DNA of 32,190 nucleotides from an uncultured Frankineae bacterium (GCA_902805775.1 CADCUB010000106.1:1-32190); one strand, 5' to 3'. Counted from the first letter of the stretch, positions 1 through 8,829 are shown. The notes: a model not told the origin generated them from the sequence alone. Program-made: numbers and translations.

Positions 1-276
1 GCGCACCCGCACGGGCACGGCCACGGCCACGGGCACGGCCACGGGCACGAGCACGAGCAGGGCAACGGCCAGGACAACGAGCAGGGCAACGAGCAGGGCA
101 ACGAGCATGAGCACGGCCATGAGCACGGCCATGGCCACGGCCACGGCCACAAGCACGGGCACGGCCACGAGCCCCGTCAGGAGCCCGGCCATGAGCACGG
201 CCCGCAGCACGCCCACCCTCCTGGGGGACCCACCCTGGGGGGCACCTCCCGCACCGCTCCGGACCCCGCCGCCTGA
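1..276 (+). CDS. C-terminal part of a His-rich (metal-binding) protein, truncated by the window edge; possibly a CobW-type GTPase, chelatase or metal transporter
   Basis: Frame 1 is open from base 1 to TGA 274-276 and reads AHPHGHGHGHGHGHEHEQGN...EHGHEHGHGHGHGHKHGHGHEPRQEPGHEHGPQHAHPPGG...DPAA*. Not in the ORF track because it has no start in the window. Confidence 0.75.
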   Translation, partial: AHPHGHGHGHGHGHGHEHEQGNGQDNEQGNEQGNEHEHGHEHGHGHGHGHKHGHGHEPRQEPGHEHGPQHAHPPGGPTLGGTSRTAPDPAA

Positions 277-277
277 C

Positions 278-1366
278 GTGCAGCCGCCTGCCACCCGGCC
301 CGGCCCCGGCGGCCCCCACCCCGCCCCGCCGGAGCCCGCCGAGCCCGACCTGCGCCACCACGGCGACGCGGAGGCGACCCCCGGGCTGCTCGACCTCGCG
401 GTCAACGTGCGGGGGACCGCCCCACCGCCGTGGCTGACCGGGCGGCTCGTCCGCGGCCTCGAGCGCCTGGGCGCCTACCCCGACCAGCGGGCCGCGACCG
501 ACGCCGTCTGCCGCCGCCACGACCGGCCGGCCGGCGAGGTGCTGCTCACCTCGGGGGCGGCCGAGGCCTTCGTGCTGCTGGCCCGTGTGCTGCGGCCCCG
601 GTACGCCGTCTGCGTCCACCCCGGCTTCACCGAGCCCGAGGCCGCCCTGCGGGCCGCCGGTCACGAGGTCCACCGGCTGGTGCTGGCGCCGCCGTACGTC
701 CTGGACCCCGCCGAGGTGCCGCCCGAGGCCGACCTGGTCGTGGTCGGCAACCCCACCAACCCCACCGGTGTCGTGCACGAGCGGCTCGCCGAGCTGTGCC
801 GGCCGGGCCGCACGGTCGTCGTCGACGAGGCCTTCGCCGACGCCGTGCCGGGGGAGCCGCACTCGCTCGCCGGCCGAGGCGACCTGCCGGGCCTGGTGGT
901 CGTACGGAGCCTGACCAAGACGTGGGCCCTCGCAGGGCTGCGGGTCGGCTACCTGCTCGGGCCGGCCCCGCTCGTCGCCCGGCTGCGCGACGCCCAGCCG
1001 CTGTGGGCGGTGTCGACGCTCGCCCTGATCGCCCTGGAGACCTGCCTGGCCCGCGGTCCCGTCGCCTCCGCCGCCCGCGACGCCCGAGTGACGGCCGAGC
1101 AGCGGGCGGCCCTCGAGCAGGCGCTGACCGCCGCCGGTGTCGAGGTGGGTCCCGGCTCGCGGGCGCCGTACCTGCTGTGCCGCGTGCCCGGCCGGCCCGA
1201 CGTCCGCGACGCGCTGCGGACCCGAGGCATCGCCGTACGGCGCGGCGACACCTTCCCCGGCCTCACTCCCGAGCACTGGCGGACCGCCGTGCGCGGACCC
1301 GACGAGACGGCGCGGCTGGTCGCCGCCGTACGCGCGGTGCTGGCGGACGGCCCGGACCGCAGCTGA
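278..1366 (+). CDS. cobC: CobC-like / histidinol-phosphate-type PLP aminotransferase (Rv2231c-like)
   Basis: LDLAVNVRGTAPPPW, LVVVGNPTNPTGVV, VVVDEAFAD and VVRSLTKTWALAGLRVGY are class I/II aminotransferase motifs. In-frame GTG at 278 directly follows the upstream stop, so it is preferred over ATG 107, which lies out of frame inside the His-rich gene. Confidence 0.8.
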   Translation: MQPPATRPGPGGPHPAPPEPAEPDLRHHGDAEATPGLLDLAVNVRGTAPPPWLTGRLVRGLERLGAYPDQRAATDAVCRRHDRPAGEVLLTSGAAEAFVLLARVLRPRYAVCVHPGFTEPEAALRAAGHEVHRLVLAPPYVLDPAEVPPEADLVVVGNPTNPTGVVHERLAELCRPGRTVVVDEAFADAVPGEPHSLAGRGDLPGLVVVRSLTKTWALAGLRVGYLLGPAPLVARLRDAQPLWAVSTLALIALETCLARGPVASAARDARVTAEQRAALEQALTAAGVEVGPGSRAPYLLCRVPGRPDVRDALRTRGIAVRRGDTFPGLTPEHWRTAVRGPDETARLVAAVRAVLADGPDRS

Positions 1367-1382
1367 GCTCGCGGCCGGACGG

Positions 1383-1416
1383 CCACCTGCCGCCCGGGTG
1401 TCCCGGCGGCAGGTGG
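1383..1416. terminator. Strong hairpin downstream of the cobC-like gene
   Basis: CCACCTGCCGCC-cgggtgtccc-GGCGGCAGGTGG: perfect 12-bp stem. Confidence 0.65.
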
Positions 1417-1447
1417 GTAGTCCGGCGCACGACGAGAGGAGCACGCC

Positions 1448-2017
1448 ATGACCGCCACCGACCACAGCACCGACCAGGACGTCGTCGACACGCTCACCAC
1501 CGACCACCGGGAGGTCGCCGAGCTGTTCGACCAGATCGTCGCGAGCGTCGACCCGGCCCAGCGGCGCGACCTGAGCGACAGCCTCATCGCCGAGCTGGTG
1601 CGCCACTCGGTCGCCGAGGAGATGCACGTCTACCCGGCGATCCGCGACCACCTGCCGAACGGGCAGGCGGCGGTCGACGACGACACGCGCGAGCACAAGG
1701 AGCTCGAGGTGCTCATGAAGGAGCTCGAGGGCGCCGACGCCTCGTCGCCGGAGTTCCTGCAGACGCTGGGCCGGATGCGCGGCCTGTTCGAGCACCACAT
1801 CGCCGACGAGGAGGGCTCGCAGTTCGCGCTGCTGCGCGCCCACGTGCCCGCCGCCACGCTGGTCGAGCTCAAGGGCAAGGTCGAGACCGCCAAGAAGCTC
1901 GCGCCGACCCGGCCCCACCCGGCCTCGCCGAACGCCGAGCTGTTCCACAAGACCGTCGGACCGGGCGTCGGCCTGGTCGACCGCCTGCGCGACACGCTGA
2001 CCGGCCGCTCGACCTGA
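1448..2017 (+). CDS. Hemerythrin HHE cation-binding domain protein
   Basis: DHREVAELFDQI, RHSVAEEMHVYPAIRDHL, EHKELEVLMKEL, LFEHHIADEEGSQF: typical HHE motifs. Confidence 0.85.
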   Translation: MTATDHSTDQDVVDTLTTDHREVAELFDQIVASVDPAQRRDLSDSLIAELVRHSVAEEMHVYPAIRDHLPNGQAAVDDDTREHKELEVLMKELEGADASSPEFLQTLGRMRGLFEHHIADEEGSQFALLRAHVPAATLVELKGKVETAKKLAPTRPHPASPNAELFHKTVGPGVGLVDRLRDTLTGRST

Positions 2018-2110
2018 GGGCCCGCTCGGAGGCGTGACCCGTCCTGCGTGACACGCCCCCGGCCGCGCACGTCCCCTGCGTTCTTGTACGGCCCGGTGCC
2101 TCGGGGCGTA

Positions 2111-2179
2111 CGGCAGCGCAGGGGAAGTGCGGCCGGAAGGGGTTGCCAGCCTCCGGCAGCGCAGGGGAAGTGCGGCCGG
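2111..2179. repeat. Two perfect 26-bp direct repeats, CGGCAGCGCAGGGGAAGTGCGGCCGG
   Basis: Copies at 2111-2136 and 2154-2179 in the intergenic region. Confidence 0.8.
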
Positions 2180-2211
2180 GCAGGGCAACGCGCGCCGGCC
2201 CGGCGCGGCGG

Positions 2212-2418
2212 TCAGACCAGCCGGAGCTTGTGCTCGCCCACGGCCACGACGTCGCCCTTCCGGAGCTGACGTCCCCGGCGCAGCTCCACCCGACCGCCGA
2301 CGGTCACCGCTCCCTCGGCCAGCAGCGGGCGCACGTCGGAGCCGGTGTCGACCAACCCGGCCAGCTTGAGCAGCTGTCCCAGGCGGATCCCGTCGTCGCG
2401 CACCTCGATCTCACGCAC
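2212..2418 (-). CDS. S4-domain RNA-binding protein (YbcJ-like)
   Basis: 68 aa: IRLGQLLKLAGLVDTGSDVRPLLAEGAVTVGGRVELRRGRQLRKGDVV is a complete S4 fold signature. Confidence 0.8.
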   Translation of the reverse strand: MREIEVRDDGIRLGQLLKLAGLVDTGSDVRPLLAEGAVTVGGRVELRRGRQLRKGDVVAVGEHKLRLV

Positions 2419-2439
2419 GCGGCCATGCTGCCCGACCCG

Positions 2440-2592
2440 GACGGTAGGTTCTGCGCGACCCCCTCCGCCGGGGAAGTCCGGTGAGAGCCCGGTGCAGGTG
2501 CGCTACTGACGTCTTCCCGCTGCTCCGGTCGCCCGGTCGGCAGGGGAGCGAGCCAGATCGCCGGCGGACCAGGGGCCGACTCCTGCACCTCC
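2440..2592 (+). ncRNA. Cobalamin riboswitch (boundaries approximate)
   Basis: Core GGGGAAGTCCGGTGAGAGCCCGGTGCAGGTGCGCTACTG resembles the B12 riboswitch core (GGAA..CCGGTGAGA..CCGG..CGCCACTG), followed by CAGGGGAGCGAGCCAGATCGCCGGC. It lies directly upstream of a Co/Ni transporter gene. Confidence 0.85.
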
Positions 2593-2616
2593 GCCCACGA
2601 GGGAGAGCCGGTCACC

Positions 2617-3408
2617 GTGCTCGACGTGCTCCACGCTGTCCCCCTGCTCGACCCGGCTGCGGTCCCGGTGGCGCTGGCCGCCACCAGCTTCGCCCTCGGT
2701 GCCCGCCACGGCCTCGACTGGGACCACATCGCCGCCATCACCGACCTGACCGCACCGCGGCCGGACGCCTCCTCGGGAGCCGCGACGGCGCCCGGACGCC
2801 GCGGCTTCGCGCTGTCGTTCTGGTACTGCACCGGCCACGGCCTGGTGCTCGCCGTCTTCGGCGCCCTGGTGCTCCTGCTCGGCGTCGGTCTGCCGAGCGG
2901 GCTCGACGCCGCGTTCGAGGTCCTCGTCGGCCTGACGCTGGTCACCCTCGGCGGCGTCGTGCTGTACCAGCTCGGCCGCTACCGCAGCGACTACCGCTAC
3001 ACCGGGCGGATCTCGCTGGTCGTGGGGGCGCTGCGCCGCGGCTGGGCGCGGGCCCGTCGCCGGGAGGTGCCCGGCGACCCGCTCGACGTCGACCGGCGGG
3101 GTGCGTTCCTCGTGGGTCTGCTGCACGGGACCGGCGCCGAGACGCCGACCCAGATCGCGCTGTTCGCGGCAGCGGGCGCCTCGGGATCGGCGCCGGCGGC
3201 CGCCCTGATACTGGGCGCCTTCGTGGCCGGGCTGGTCCTGGCCGACCTGGCGGTGGCCGGCGTCTGGCTGTCCGGCGTCCTGGGCAGCCGGCGAGCGCCG
3301 CGCGTCCAGGTCGCCCTCGGCGCGGTGACCGGCGTCGCCTCGCTCACGCTCGGGCTGCTCATCCTCACCGGGCACAGCGGCGTCGTGCCGCCCCTGACCG
3401 CCTCCTGA
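2617..3408 (+). CDS. NiCoT/NicO-type nickel/cobalt transporter
   Basis: GARHGLDWDHIAAITDLT matches the NiCoT RHxxDxDHI signature; several hydrophobic segments; GTG start with upstream GAGGGAGAG; riboswitch upstream. Confidence 0.85.
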   Translation: MLDVLHAVPLLDPAAVPVALAATSFALGARHGLDWDHIAAITDLTAPRPDASSGAATAPGRRGFALSFWYCTGHGLVLAVFGALVLLLGVGLPSGLDAAFEVLVGLTLVTLGGVVLYQLGRYRSDYRYTGRISLVVGALRRGWARARRREVPGDPLDVDRRGAFLVGLLHGTGAETPTQIALFAAAGASGSAPAAALILGAFVAGLVLADLAVAGVWLSGVLGSRRAPRVQVALGAVTGVASLTLGLLILTGHSGVVPPLTAS

Positions 3409-3463
3409 CCCGTACGAGGTCGCGGCCCGCGGCCGACCGGTCCGGACCTGCGAGCATGGGTCC

Positions 3464-4210
3464 ATGAGCGCCCCTGACCCCGAGCCCGACGCACCGGCCA
3501 GCGCCCCCGAGCCGGCCGCCGAGAACGCCCCCGAGCCCGCCGCCTCCGAGCCCGCTCCCGACGCGGCCGGCGCCCCCGTCGTCGGGGTCCTCGGCGGCAC
3601 CGGCCCTCAGGGCCGGGGGCTCGCGCGCCGTCTCGCCCTCGCCGGCGTGCAGGTCGTCCTGGGCTCGCGCGACGCCGCTCGGGCCGCCGCCGCGGCCGAC
3701 GAGCTGCCCGGCCCGGTCACCGGCGTCGGCAACGCCGACGCCGCCCGCGCCGGCGACGTGGTCATCGTCGCCGTGCCCTGGGAGGGGCACCGCGAGCTGC
3801 TCGTCGACCTCGCCGCCGAGCTCGCCGGCAAGGTCGTCGTGGACTGCGTCAACCCCCTGGGCTTCGACAAGCAGGGGGCCTACGCGCTCCCCGTCGAGGA
3901 GGGCAGCGCCGCCCAGCAGGCGCAGGCCGTGCTGCCCGACAGCCGGGTCGTCGGTGCCTTCCACCACGTCAGCGCCGTGCTGCTGCTCGACGAGGACGTC
4001 GCGTCGATCGACACCGACGTGCTCGTGCTCGGTGACGACCGGGAGGCGACCGACCTGGTGCAGGCGCTCGCCGACCGGATCCCCGGCATGCGCGGCGTCT
4101 ACGGCGGACGGCTGCGCAACGCCTCCCAGGTCGAGGCGCTCACCGCCAACCTCATCTCGGTCAACCGCCGCTACAAGGCCCACGCGGGGCTGCGCGTCAC
4201 GGACGTCTAG
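3464..4210 (+). CDS. npdG: NADPH-dependent F420 reductase (F420:NADP oxidoreductase) with Pro/Ala/Glu-rich N-terminal extension
   Basis: VVGVLGGTGPQGRGLARRLALAGVQVVLGSRD, VVIVAVPWEGH, GAFHHVSAVLL typical of NpdG/Fno. Confidence 0.85.
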   Translation: MSAPDPEPDAPASAPEPAAENAPEPAASEPAPDAAGAPVVGVLGGTGPQGRGLARRLALAGVQVVLGSRDAARAAAAADELPGPVTGVGNADAARAGDVVIVAVPWEGHRELLVDLAAELAGKVVVDCVNPLGFDKQGAYALPVEEGSAAQQAQAVLPDSRVVGAFHHVSAVLLLDEDVASIDTDVLVLGDDREATDLVQALADRIPGMRGVYGGRLRNASQVEALTANLISVNRRYKAHAGLRVTDV

Positions 4211-4213
4211 GCC

Positions 4214-4960
4214 GTGCACGACGACCTCGGCCGGCTCGTCGAGGCGCCGGCGCGGGTCGACCGGGTGGTCTCGCTGGTGCCCTCGCTCACCGAGGCCGTG
4301 GCCGCGACGGCGCCCGGCCTGCTGGTCGGCGCCACCGCCTGGTGCTCCCACCCGACCGACCTCGACGTCGCACGGATCGCCGGCACCAAGAACCCCGACG
4401 TCGCCGCGGTCCTCGACCTGCGGCCCGACCTCGTGGTCGCCAACGCCGAGGAGAACCGCGCGGTCGACCTCGACGCGCTGCGGGCCGGCGGCCTCGCCGT
4501 GTGGGTCACCGCGCCCGAGACCGTCCCGCAGGCGCTGCGGTCACTGGACCGGATGCTCGCCGCCTGCCGGCTCGAGCGCCCAGGGTGGCTCGACGACGCC
4601 GAGGCGGCCTGGTCCGAGGTCCGGCCCGGGCCGGTGCGGCGGGCGGTCGTCCCCGTGTGGCGACGGCCCTGGATGACGCTCGGCCGCGACACCTTCGCCG
4701 GCGACGTGCTGGCCCGGCTCGGCGTGCACAACGTGCTCGCCGGCGCGGCCGACCGCTATCCGAAGGTCCGGCTCGACGAGCTGCCGCCGCACGACCTGGT
4801 GGTCCTGCCCGACGAGCCGTACGCCTTTGCCGCCGACGACGGGCCGGAGGCGTTCCCGGGAGTGCCGGCCGCGCTGGTCAGCGGACGCCACCTGACGTGG
4901 TACGGCCCCTCGCTCGTCGAGGCGCCGGAGCTGCTGCGCCGCCAGCTCGACGTCGGCTGA
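4214..4960 (+). CDS. Helical-backbone metal receptor / BtuF-like corrinoid-binding family protein, no signal peptide
   Basis: RVVSLVPSLTEAVAATAPGLLVGATAWCSHP...VAAVLDLRPDLVVANAEENR...MTLGRDTFAGDVLARLGVHNVLA; GTG start 3 nt after the npdG stop. Confidence 0.75.
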   Translation: MHDDLGRLVEAPARVDRVVSLVPSLTEAVAATAPGLLVGATAWCSHPTDLDVARIAGTKNPDVAAVLDLRPDLVVANAEENRAVDLDALRAGGLAVWVTAPETVPQALRSLDRMLAACRLERPGWLDDAEAAWSEVRPGPVRRAVVPVWRRPWMTLGRDTFAGDVLARLGVHNVLAGAADRYPKVRLDELPPHDLVVLPDEPYAFAADDGPEAFPGVPAALVSGRHLTWYGPSLVEAPELLRRQLDVG

Positions 4961-4964
4961 GCGG

Positions 4965-5013
4965 CCCGGGCACGCCCGGGCGGCACCCCGGCCCGGGCAC
5001 GCCCGGGCCGGGG
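4965..5013. terminator. Two related GC-rich hairpins between convergent genes
   Basis: CCCGGG-CACG-CCCGGG at 4965-4980, then CCCCGGCCCGGG-CACG-CCCGGGCCGGGG (12-bp perfect stem) at 4986-5013. Confidence 0.75.
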
Positions 5014-5015
5014 TC

Positions 5016-5849
5016 TCAGCGGAAGCTGTGCTCCGGGCCGGGGAAGCGGCCCTCGCGGACGTCCTCGGCGTACTCCCGCGTCGCCTCGGCGAGCACCCCG
5101 CGCAGGTCGGCGTAGCGCTTGACGAAGGTGAGCGGCGCGCCGGGGGTCAGGCCGGCCATGTCGGTCCAGACCAGCACCTGCGCGTCGCAGCCGACGCCCG
5201 CACCGATGCCGATCGTCGGGACCACGAGCTCCTTGGTGACCCGCTCGGCCAGGTCGGCGGGCACCGCCTCGAGCACGACGGCGAACGCCCCGGCGTCCTG
5301 CAGCGCGAGCGCGTCCTCGATCAGGCTGTGCGCGGCGTCCTGCCCCCGGCCCTGGACCTTCAGGCCCATCACCAGCTCGGACTGCGGGGTCAGCCCGACG
5401 TGCCCCATCACCGGCACGCCGGCCGAGACGAGCAGCTCGACCTGCGCCGTCACCCGGCGCCCGCCCTCCAGCTTGACCGCGTGCGCCCCGCCCGACTGCA
5501 GGAAGCGGGCGGCCGTGGCGAGCGCCTGCTCGGGGGAGGCCTGGTAGCTGCCGAACGGCAGGTCGGCGACGACCATCGGCCGGGTCGTCGACCGGACGAC
5601 CGCGCGCACCAGGGGCAGCAGCTCCTCGACGGTCACCGGGACCGTGGTGGCGTGCCCGAGGACGTTGTTGCCGGCCGAGTCGCCGACGAGCAGCACCGGG
5701 ATGCCGGCCTGCTCGAAGATGCCTGCGGTGAGCATGTCGTACGACGTGAGCATCGCCCACCGCTCGCCGCGGTCCTTGGCGCGCTGCAGGTCGCTGGGCC
5801 GGACCCGTCGGTTGGTGACGCCGCCGTACAGGGTGGGGATGTCGGACAT
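5016..5849 (-). CDS. panB: 3-methyl-2-oxobutanoate hydroxymethyltransferase
   Basis: [66 protein letters not shown]...[11 protein letters not shown]...[12 protein letters not shown]. Confidence 0.95.
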   Translation of the reverse strand: MSDIPTLYGGVTNRRVRPSDLQRAKDRGERWAMLTSYDMLTAGIFEQAGIPVLLVGDSAGNNVLGHATTVPVTVEELLPLVRAVVRSTTRPMVVADLPFGSYQASPEQALATAARFLQSGGAHAVKLEGGRRVTAQVELLVSAGVPVMGHVGLTPQSELVMGLKVQGRGQDAAHSLIEDALALQDAGAFAVVLEAVPADLAERVTKELVVPTIGIGAGVGCDAQVLVWTDMAGLTPGAPLTFVKRYADLRGVLAEATREYAEDVREGRFPGPEHSFR

Positions 5850-5981
5850 GGGGCGCCGCCTCCGTCGTGACTCGGGGCCGGCCCTCGGGTGGAGCTGCGG
5901 TCCCCGGACGCCTCCAGGGTCGCACTCCCGGCGGCCCGCGTCGCCGTGGGACGGGTCACACCGCACGGACCTGCGGAACGG

Positions 5982-5994
5982 TTGCGTCTCGCAA
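5982..5994. promoter_or_regulatory. Palindrome TTGCG-TCT-CGCAA, candidate TetR operator
   Basis: Perfect 13-bp palindrome in the panB/TetR divergent intergenic region. Confidence 0.35.
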
Positions 5995-6085
5995 GTCCGG
6001 TCCGTACCGTCGTCGCCGCGGCCGACGCTGCGCGGCACCCCGCCGTGCGACCGCCCGGAGTCCAGCGCTGCCGCGGAGGAGGCCG

Positions 6086-6742
6086 ATGACCGCCGTCACC
6101 GGTGCCCCGGCGACCGCGCGCCAGCTCGGCCGTCCGCGCGACCCCCGGCTCGACGCGGCCATCGTCGGCGCGACGCTGCAGCTGCTCGCCGAGAGCGGCT
6201 ACGCCGCCCTCACCATGGAGGCCGTCGCCGCGCTGGCGGGCGTCGGCAAGGCCACGCTCTACCGCCGCTACGCCGGCAAGGAGCAGCTCGTCGTCGACGC
6301 GGTGGCCACGCTGTCCGAGGCGCCCGAGGTGGTCGAGGGCGCCAGCGTGCGCGACGAGCTGGTGGCCCGGCTCGAGGCGGTCCGCCGCAAGAGCGACTCC
6401 TCCCTGGCCGGCAAGATCTTCCCCCGCCTGATCAGCGCGGCCGCCGACCACCCCGAGCTCATGCGCTCCTACCGCCGGCAGGTCCTCGCGCCGCGGCGGG
6501 CGGCCTTCGCGGCGACGCTGCAGCGGGGCGTCGCCTCGGGGGTCGTGCGCGCGGACGTCGACGTCGAGCACGCCATCGACATGCTCGTCGGGCCGATGGC
6601 CTACCGCAACCTGATCCGCACCGAGCCGCCGCCCGGTCCCGAGCTGGCTGCCCGCATCGTCGACGACGTGCTGACCGCCCTCGCTCCCCGACCCGACCAG
6701 GGTCGTGACCGGTGCACGTCCCCGCAGGAGGACCCCGCATGA
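6086..6742 (+). CDS. TetR/AcrR family transcriptional regulator
   Basis: [41 protein letters not shown] helix-turn-helix; GGAGGAGG ribosome-binding site before ATG 6086. Confidence 0.9.
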   Translation: MTAVTGAPATARQLGRPRDPRLDAAIVGATLQLLAESGYAALTMEAVAALAGVGKATLYRRYAGKEQLVVDAVATLSEAPEVVEGASVRDELVARLEAVRRKSDSSLAGKIFPRLISAAADHPELMRSYRRQVLAPRRAAFAATLQRGVASGVVRADVDVEHAIDMLVGPMAYRNLIRTEPPPGPELAARIVDDVLTALAPRPDQGRDRCTSPQEDPA

Positions 6743-8358
6743 CCGCCCCCGACGCTCCTGCGGCGCTCACCCACCGGCAGATCATGGTCATCCTGTCGGG
6801 CCTGCTGCTGGGGATGTTCCTCGCCGCGCTCGACCAGACGATCGTCTCGACCGCGATGCGCACCATCGCCGACGAGCTCAACGGCCAGACCGCGCAGGCG
6901 TGGGTCACGACCGCCTACCTGATCACCTCGACGATCTCGACGCCGCTGTACGGCAAGCTGTCCGACTCGTACGGCCGCAAGCCCTTCTACCTGTTCGCGA
7001 TCGGCATCTTCCTCGTCGGCTCGGTGCTCTGCGGGCTGGCGCAGTCGATCTACGAGCTGGCGGCGTACCGGGCCGTCCAGGGCCTGGGCGCGGGCGGCCT
7101 GATGTCGCTGGCCTTCGCCATCGTCGGCGACCTCGTGCCGCCGCGCGAGCGCGGGCGCTACCAGGGCTGGTTCATGGCCGTCTTCGGCACCAGCAGCGTG
7201 CTGGGTCCCGTCCTCGGCGGCAGCTTCGCCGGCCAGGAGACCCTGCTCGGGGTCGACGGCTGGCGGTGGATCTTCTACATCAACGTGCCGATCGGCCTGC
7301 TCGCGCTCGCGGTCGTCAGCCGCCGCCTGAGCCTGCCGCGCCGTACGAGCACGACGCGCGTCGACTACCTGGGTGCCGCGCTGCTGGCCGCGTGCATCGT
7401 GCCGGTGCTCCTGGTCGCCGAGAAGGGCCGGGAGTGGGGCTGGGCCTCGGCGCTGACGCTGGGACTGGTGGCGCTCGCGGCGGTGTCGCTCGTCGGCTTC
7501 GTGCTGCGCGAGAAGGCCGTCGGCGAGGCGGCGATCCTGCCGCTGCGCGTCTTCCGCAGCAACGTGTTCAGCCTGACCAGCGTCACCTCGCTGCTCGTCG
7601 GCGCCGGCATGTTCGGCGGGCTGGTCGTGCTGCCGCTGTACCTGCAGATCGTGCGCGGCTCGTCCCCGACCGAGGCCGGGCTGCAGCTCATCCCGCTCAT
7701 GGTCGGCATCTTCGCCACCTCGACCCTGGCGGGCGCGGTGATGATGCGGACCGGGCGCTACAAGCTGCTGCCGACCTTCGGCACCGCGCTGATGTTCGTC
7801 GCCCTGCTGCTCATGTCGACGCTCGGCGTCGACACGCCCATCCCGCTCGCGATGCTCTACATGGTGGTGATGGGCGCCGGGCTCGGCCTGTCGATGCAGA
7901 CGCTCGTGATCAGCGTGCAGAACGCGCTGCCCCCGAAGGACATGGGCGTCGCGACGTCGTCCGTCACCTTCTTCCGCTCGCTCGGCGGGACGCTGGGCGC
8001 AGCAGTCTCGCTGGCCGTGCTGTTCGGCTCGCTCGCCGGCAACATCCAGTCGCGGGCGGCCGCCGCCGGCCTGCCGCAGGAGGTCCGCGACCGCTTCGCG
8101 AGCGCTCGCGCGCTCGACGACAGCTCGGTCATCGCCACCCTGCCGGACGCGGTGCAGGCGGTCGTGCTGCAGGGCTTCGCCGACTCGACCTCCACCGTGT
8201 TCCTCACCGTGGCCTTCCTGCTGGTGCCGGCCTTCGTGCTGACGCTGCTGGTCGAGGAGATCCCGCTGCGTGCCCAGGGCGGGATCGCCGCGGCGCAGGC
8301 CGAGGCCGGCACCGAGGAGCGGCTGTCGGCCTCGCGGGCCGAGAGCGCGGTCCTGTAG
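6739..8358 (+). CDS. MFS transporter, EmrB/QacA (DHA2, 14-TM) type
   Basis: LDQTIVSTAMRTIADELNG, STPLYGKLSDSYGRKPFYL, GLGAGGLMSLAFAIVGDLVPPRERGRYQG; ATGA overlap with the TetR stop. Confidence 0.92.
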   Translation: MTAPDAPAALTHRQIMVILSGLLLGMFLAALDQTIVSTAMRTIADELNGQTAQAWVTTAYLITSTISTPLYGKLSDSYGRKPFYLFAIGIFLVGSVLCGLAQSIYELAAYRAVQGLGAGGLMSLAFAIVGDLVPPRERGRYQGWFMAVFGTSSVLGPVLGGSFAGQETLLGVDGWRWIFYINVPIGLLALAVVSRRLSLPRRTSTTRVDYLGAALLAACIVPVLLVAEKGREWGWASALTLGLVALAAVSLVGFVLREKAVGEAAILPLRVFRSNVFSLTSVTSLLVGAGMFGGLVVLPLYLQIVRGSSPTEAGLQLIPLMVGIFATSTLAGAVMMRTGRYKLLPTFGTALMFVALLLMSTLGVDTPIPLAMLYMVVMGAGLGLSMQTLVISVQNALPPKDMGVATSSVTFFRSLGGTLGAAVSLAVLFGSLAGNIQSRAAAAGLPQEVRDRFASARALDDSSVIATLPDAVQAVVLQGFADSTSTVFLTVAFLLVPAFVLTLLVEEIPLRAQGGIAAAQAEAGTEERLSASRAESAVL

Positions 8359-8402
8359 CCCCGGGGGCTACGCTCCGGGCCACGCGCTCAGGGAGGCAGA
8401 CC

Positions 8403-8807
8403 ATGGCGACCACGCTCGACGACCCCGGCGTGCAGGCACTGCTCGCCAAGAAGAACCACGCGGTCGTGTCCACCCACAACGAGGACGGCTCGATCCACTC
8501 CACGGTCGTGTGGGTCGACGTCGAGGACGGCCGGCTGGCGGTCAACAGCGCCGTCGGGCGCAAGTGGCCGACCAACCTCGACCGCGACCCGACCATCGCG
8601 CTCGTCGTCTACGACGAGGACAACCCCTACGACTACGTCGAGGTGCGCGGCACCGCTCGCGGCACCACCGAGGGCGCCGACGGCCACATCGACCGGCTCG
8701 CACAGAAGTACATGGGCGCCGACAGCTACCCGTTCCGGCAGGCGGGGGAGCAGCGGATCACCTACCTGGTCGAGCCGGCCCTGATCCGCCACGCCAAGCA
8801 GGGCTGA
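8403..8807 (+). CDS. PPOX-class (probably F420-dependent) flavin/deazaflavin oxidoreductase
   Basis: LLAKKNHAVVSTHNEDGSIHSTVVWVDVEDGRLAVNSAVGRKWPTNLDRDPTIALVVYD...YDYVEVRGTA. Confidence 0.85.
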   Translation: MATTLDDPGVQALLAKKNHAVVSTHNEDGSIHSTVVWVDVEDGRLAVNSAVGRKWPTNLDRDPTIALVVYDEDNPYDYVEVRGTARGTTEGADGHIDRLAQKYMGADSYPFRQAGEQRITYLVEPALIRHAKQG

Positions 8808-8829
8808 GCCCGGCGGGCGCCGGCTGCAG

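Noticed and set aside
1-200. Possible CRISPR-like or satellite repeat at the window start
   Set aside because: The periodicity is codon-scale (GGCCAC/GAGCAC) and explained by a His-rich protein tail; there are no spacers.
107-277. ATG 107 start and STAMSTAMATATATS N-terminus of the aminotransferase ORF
   Set aside because: This is the His-rich upstream gene read out of frame; in-frame GTG 278 directly after the upstream stop is a better start.
430-2037. 535-aa plus-strand ORF spanning cobC and hemerythrin
   Set aside because: Arg/Pro/Gly/Ala-rich alternate-frame reading of two recognisable genes; typical artefact in high-GC DNA.
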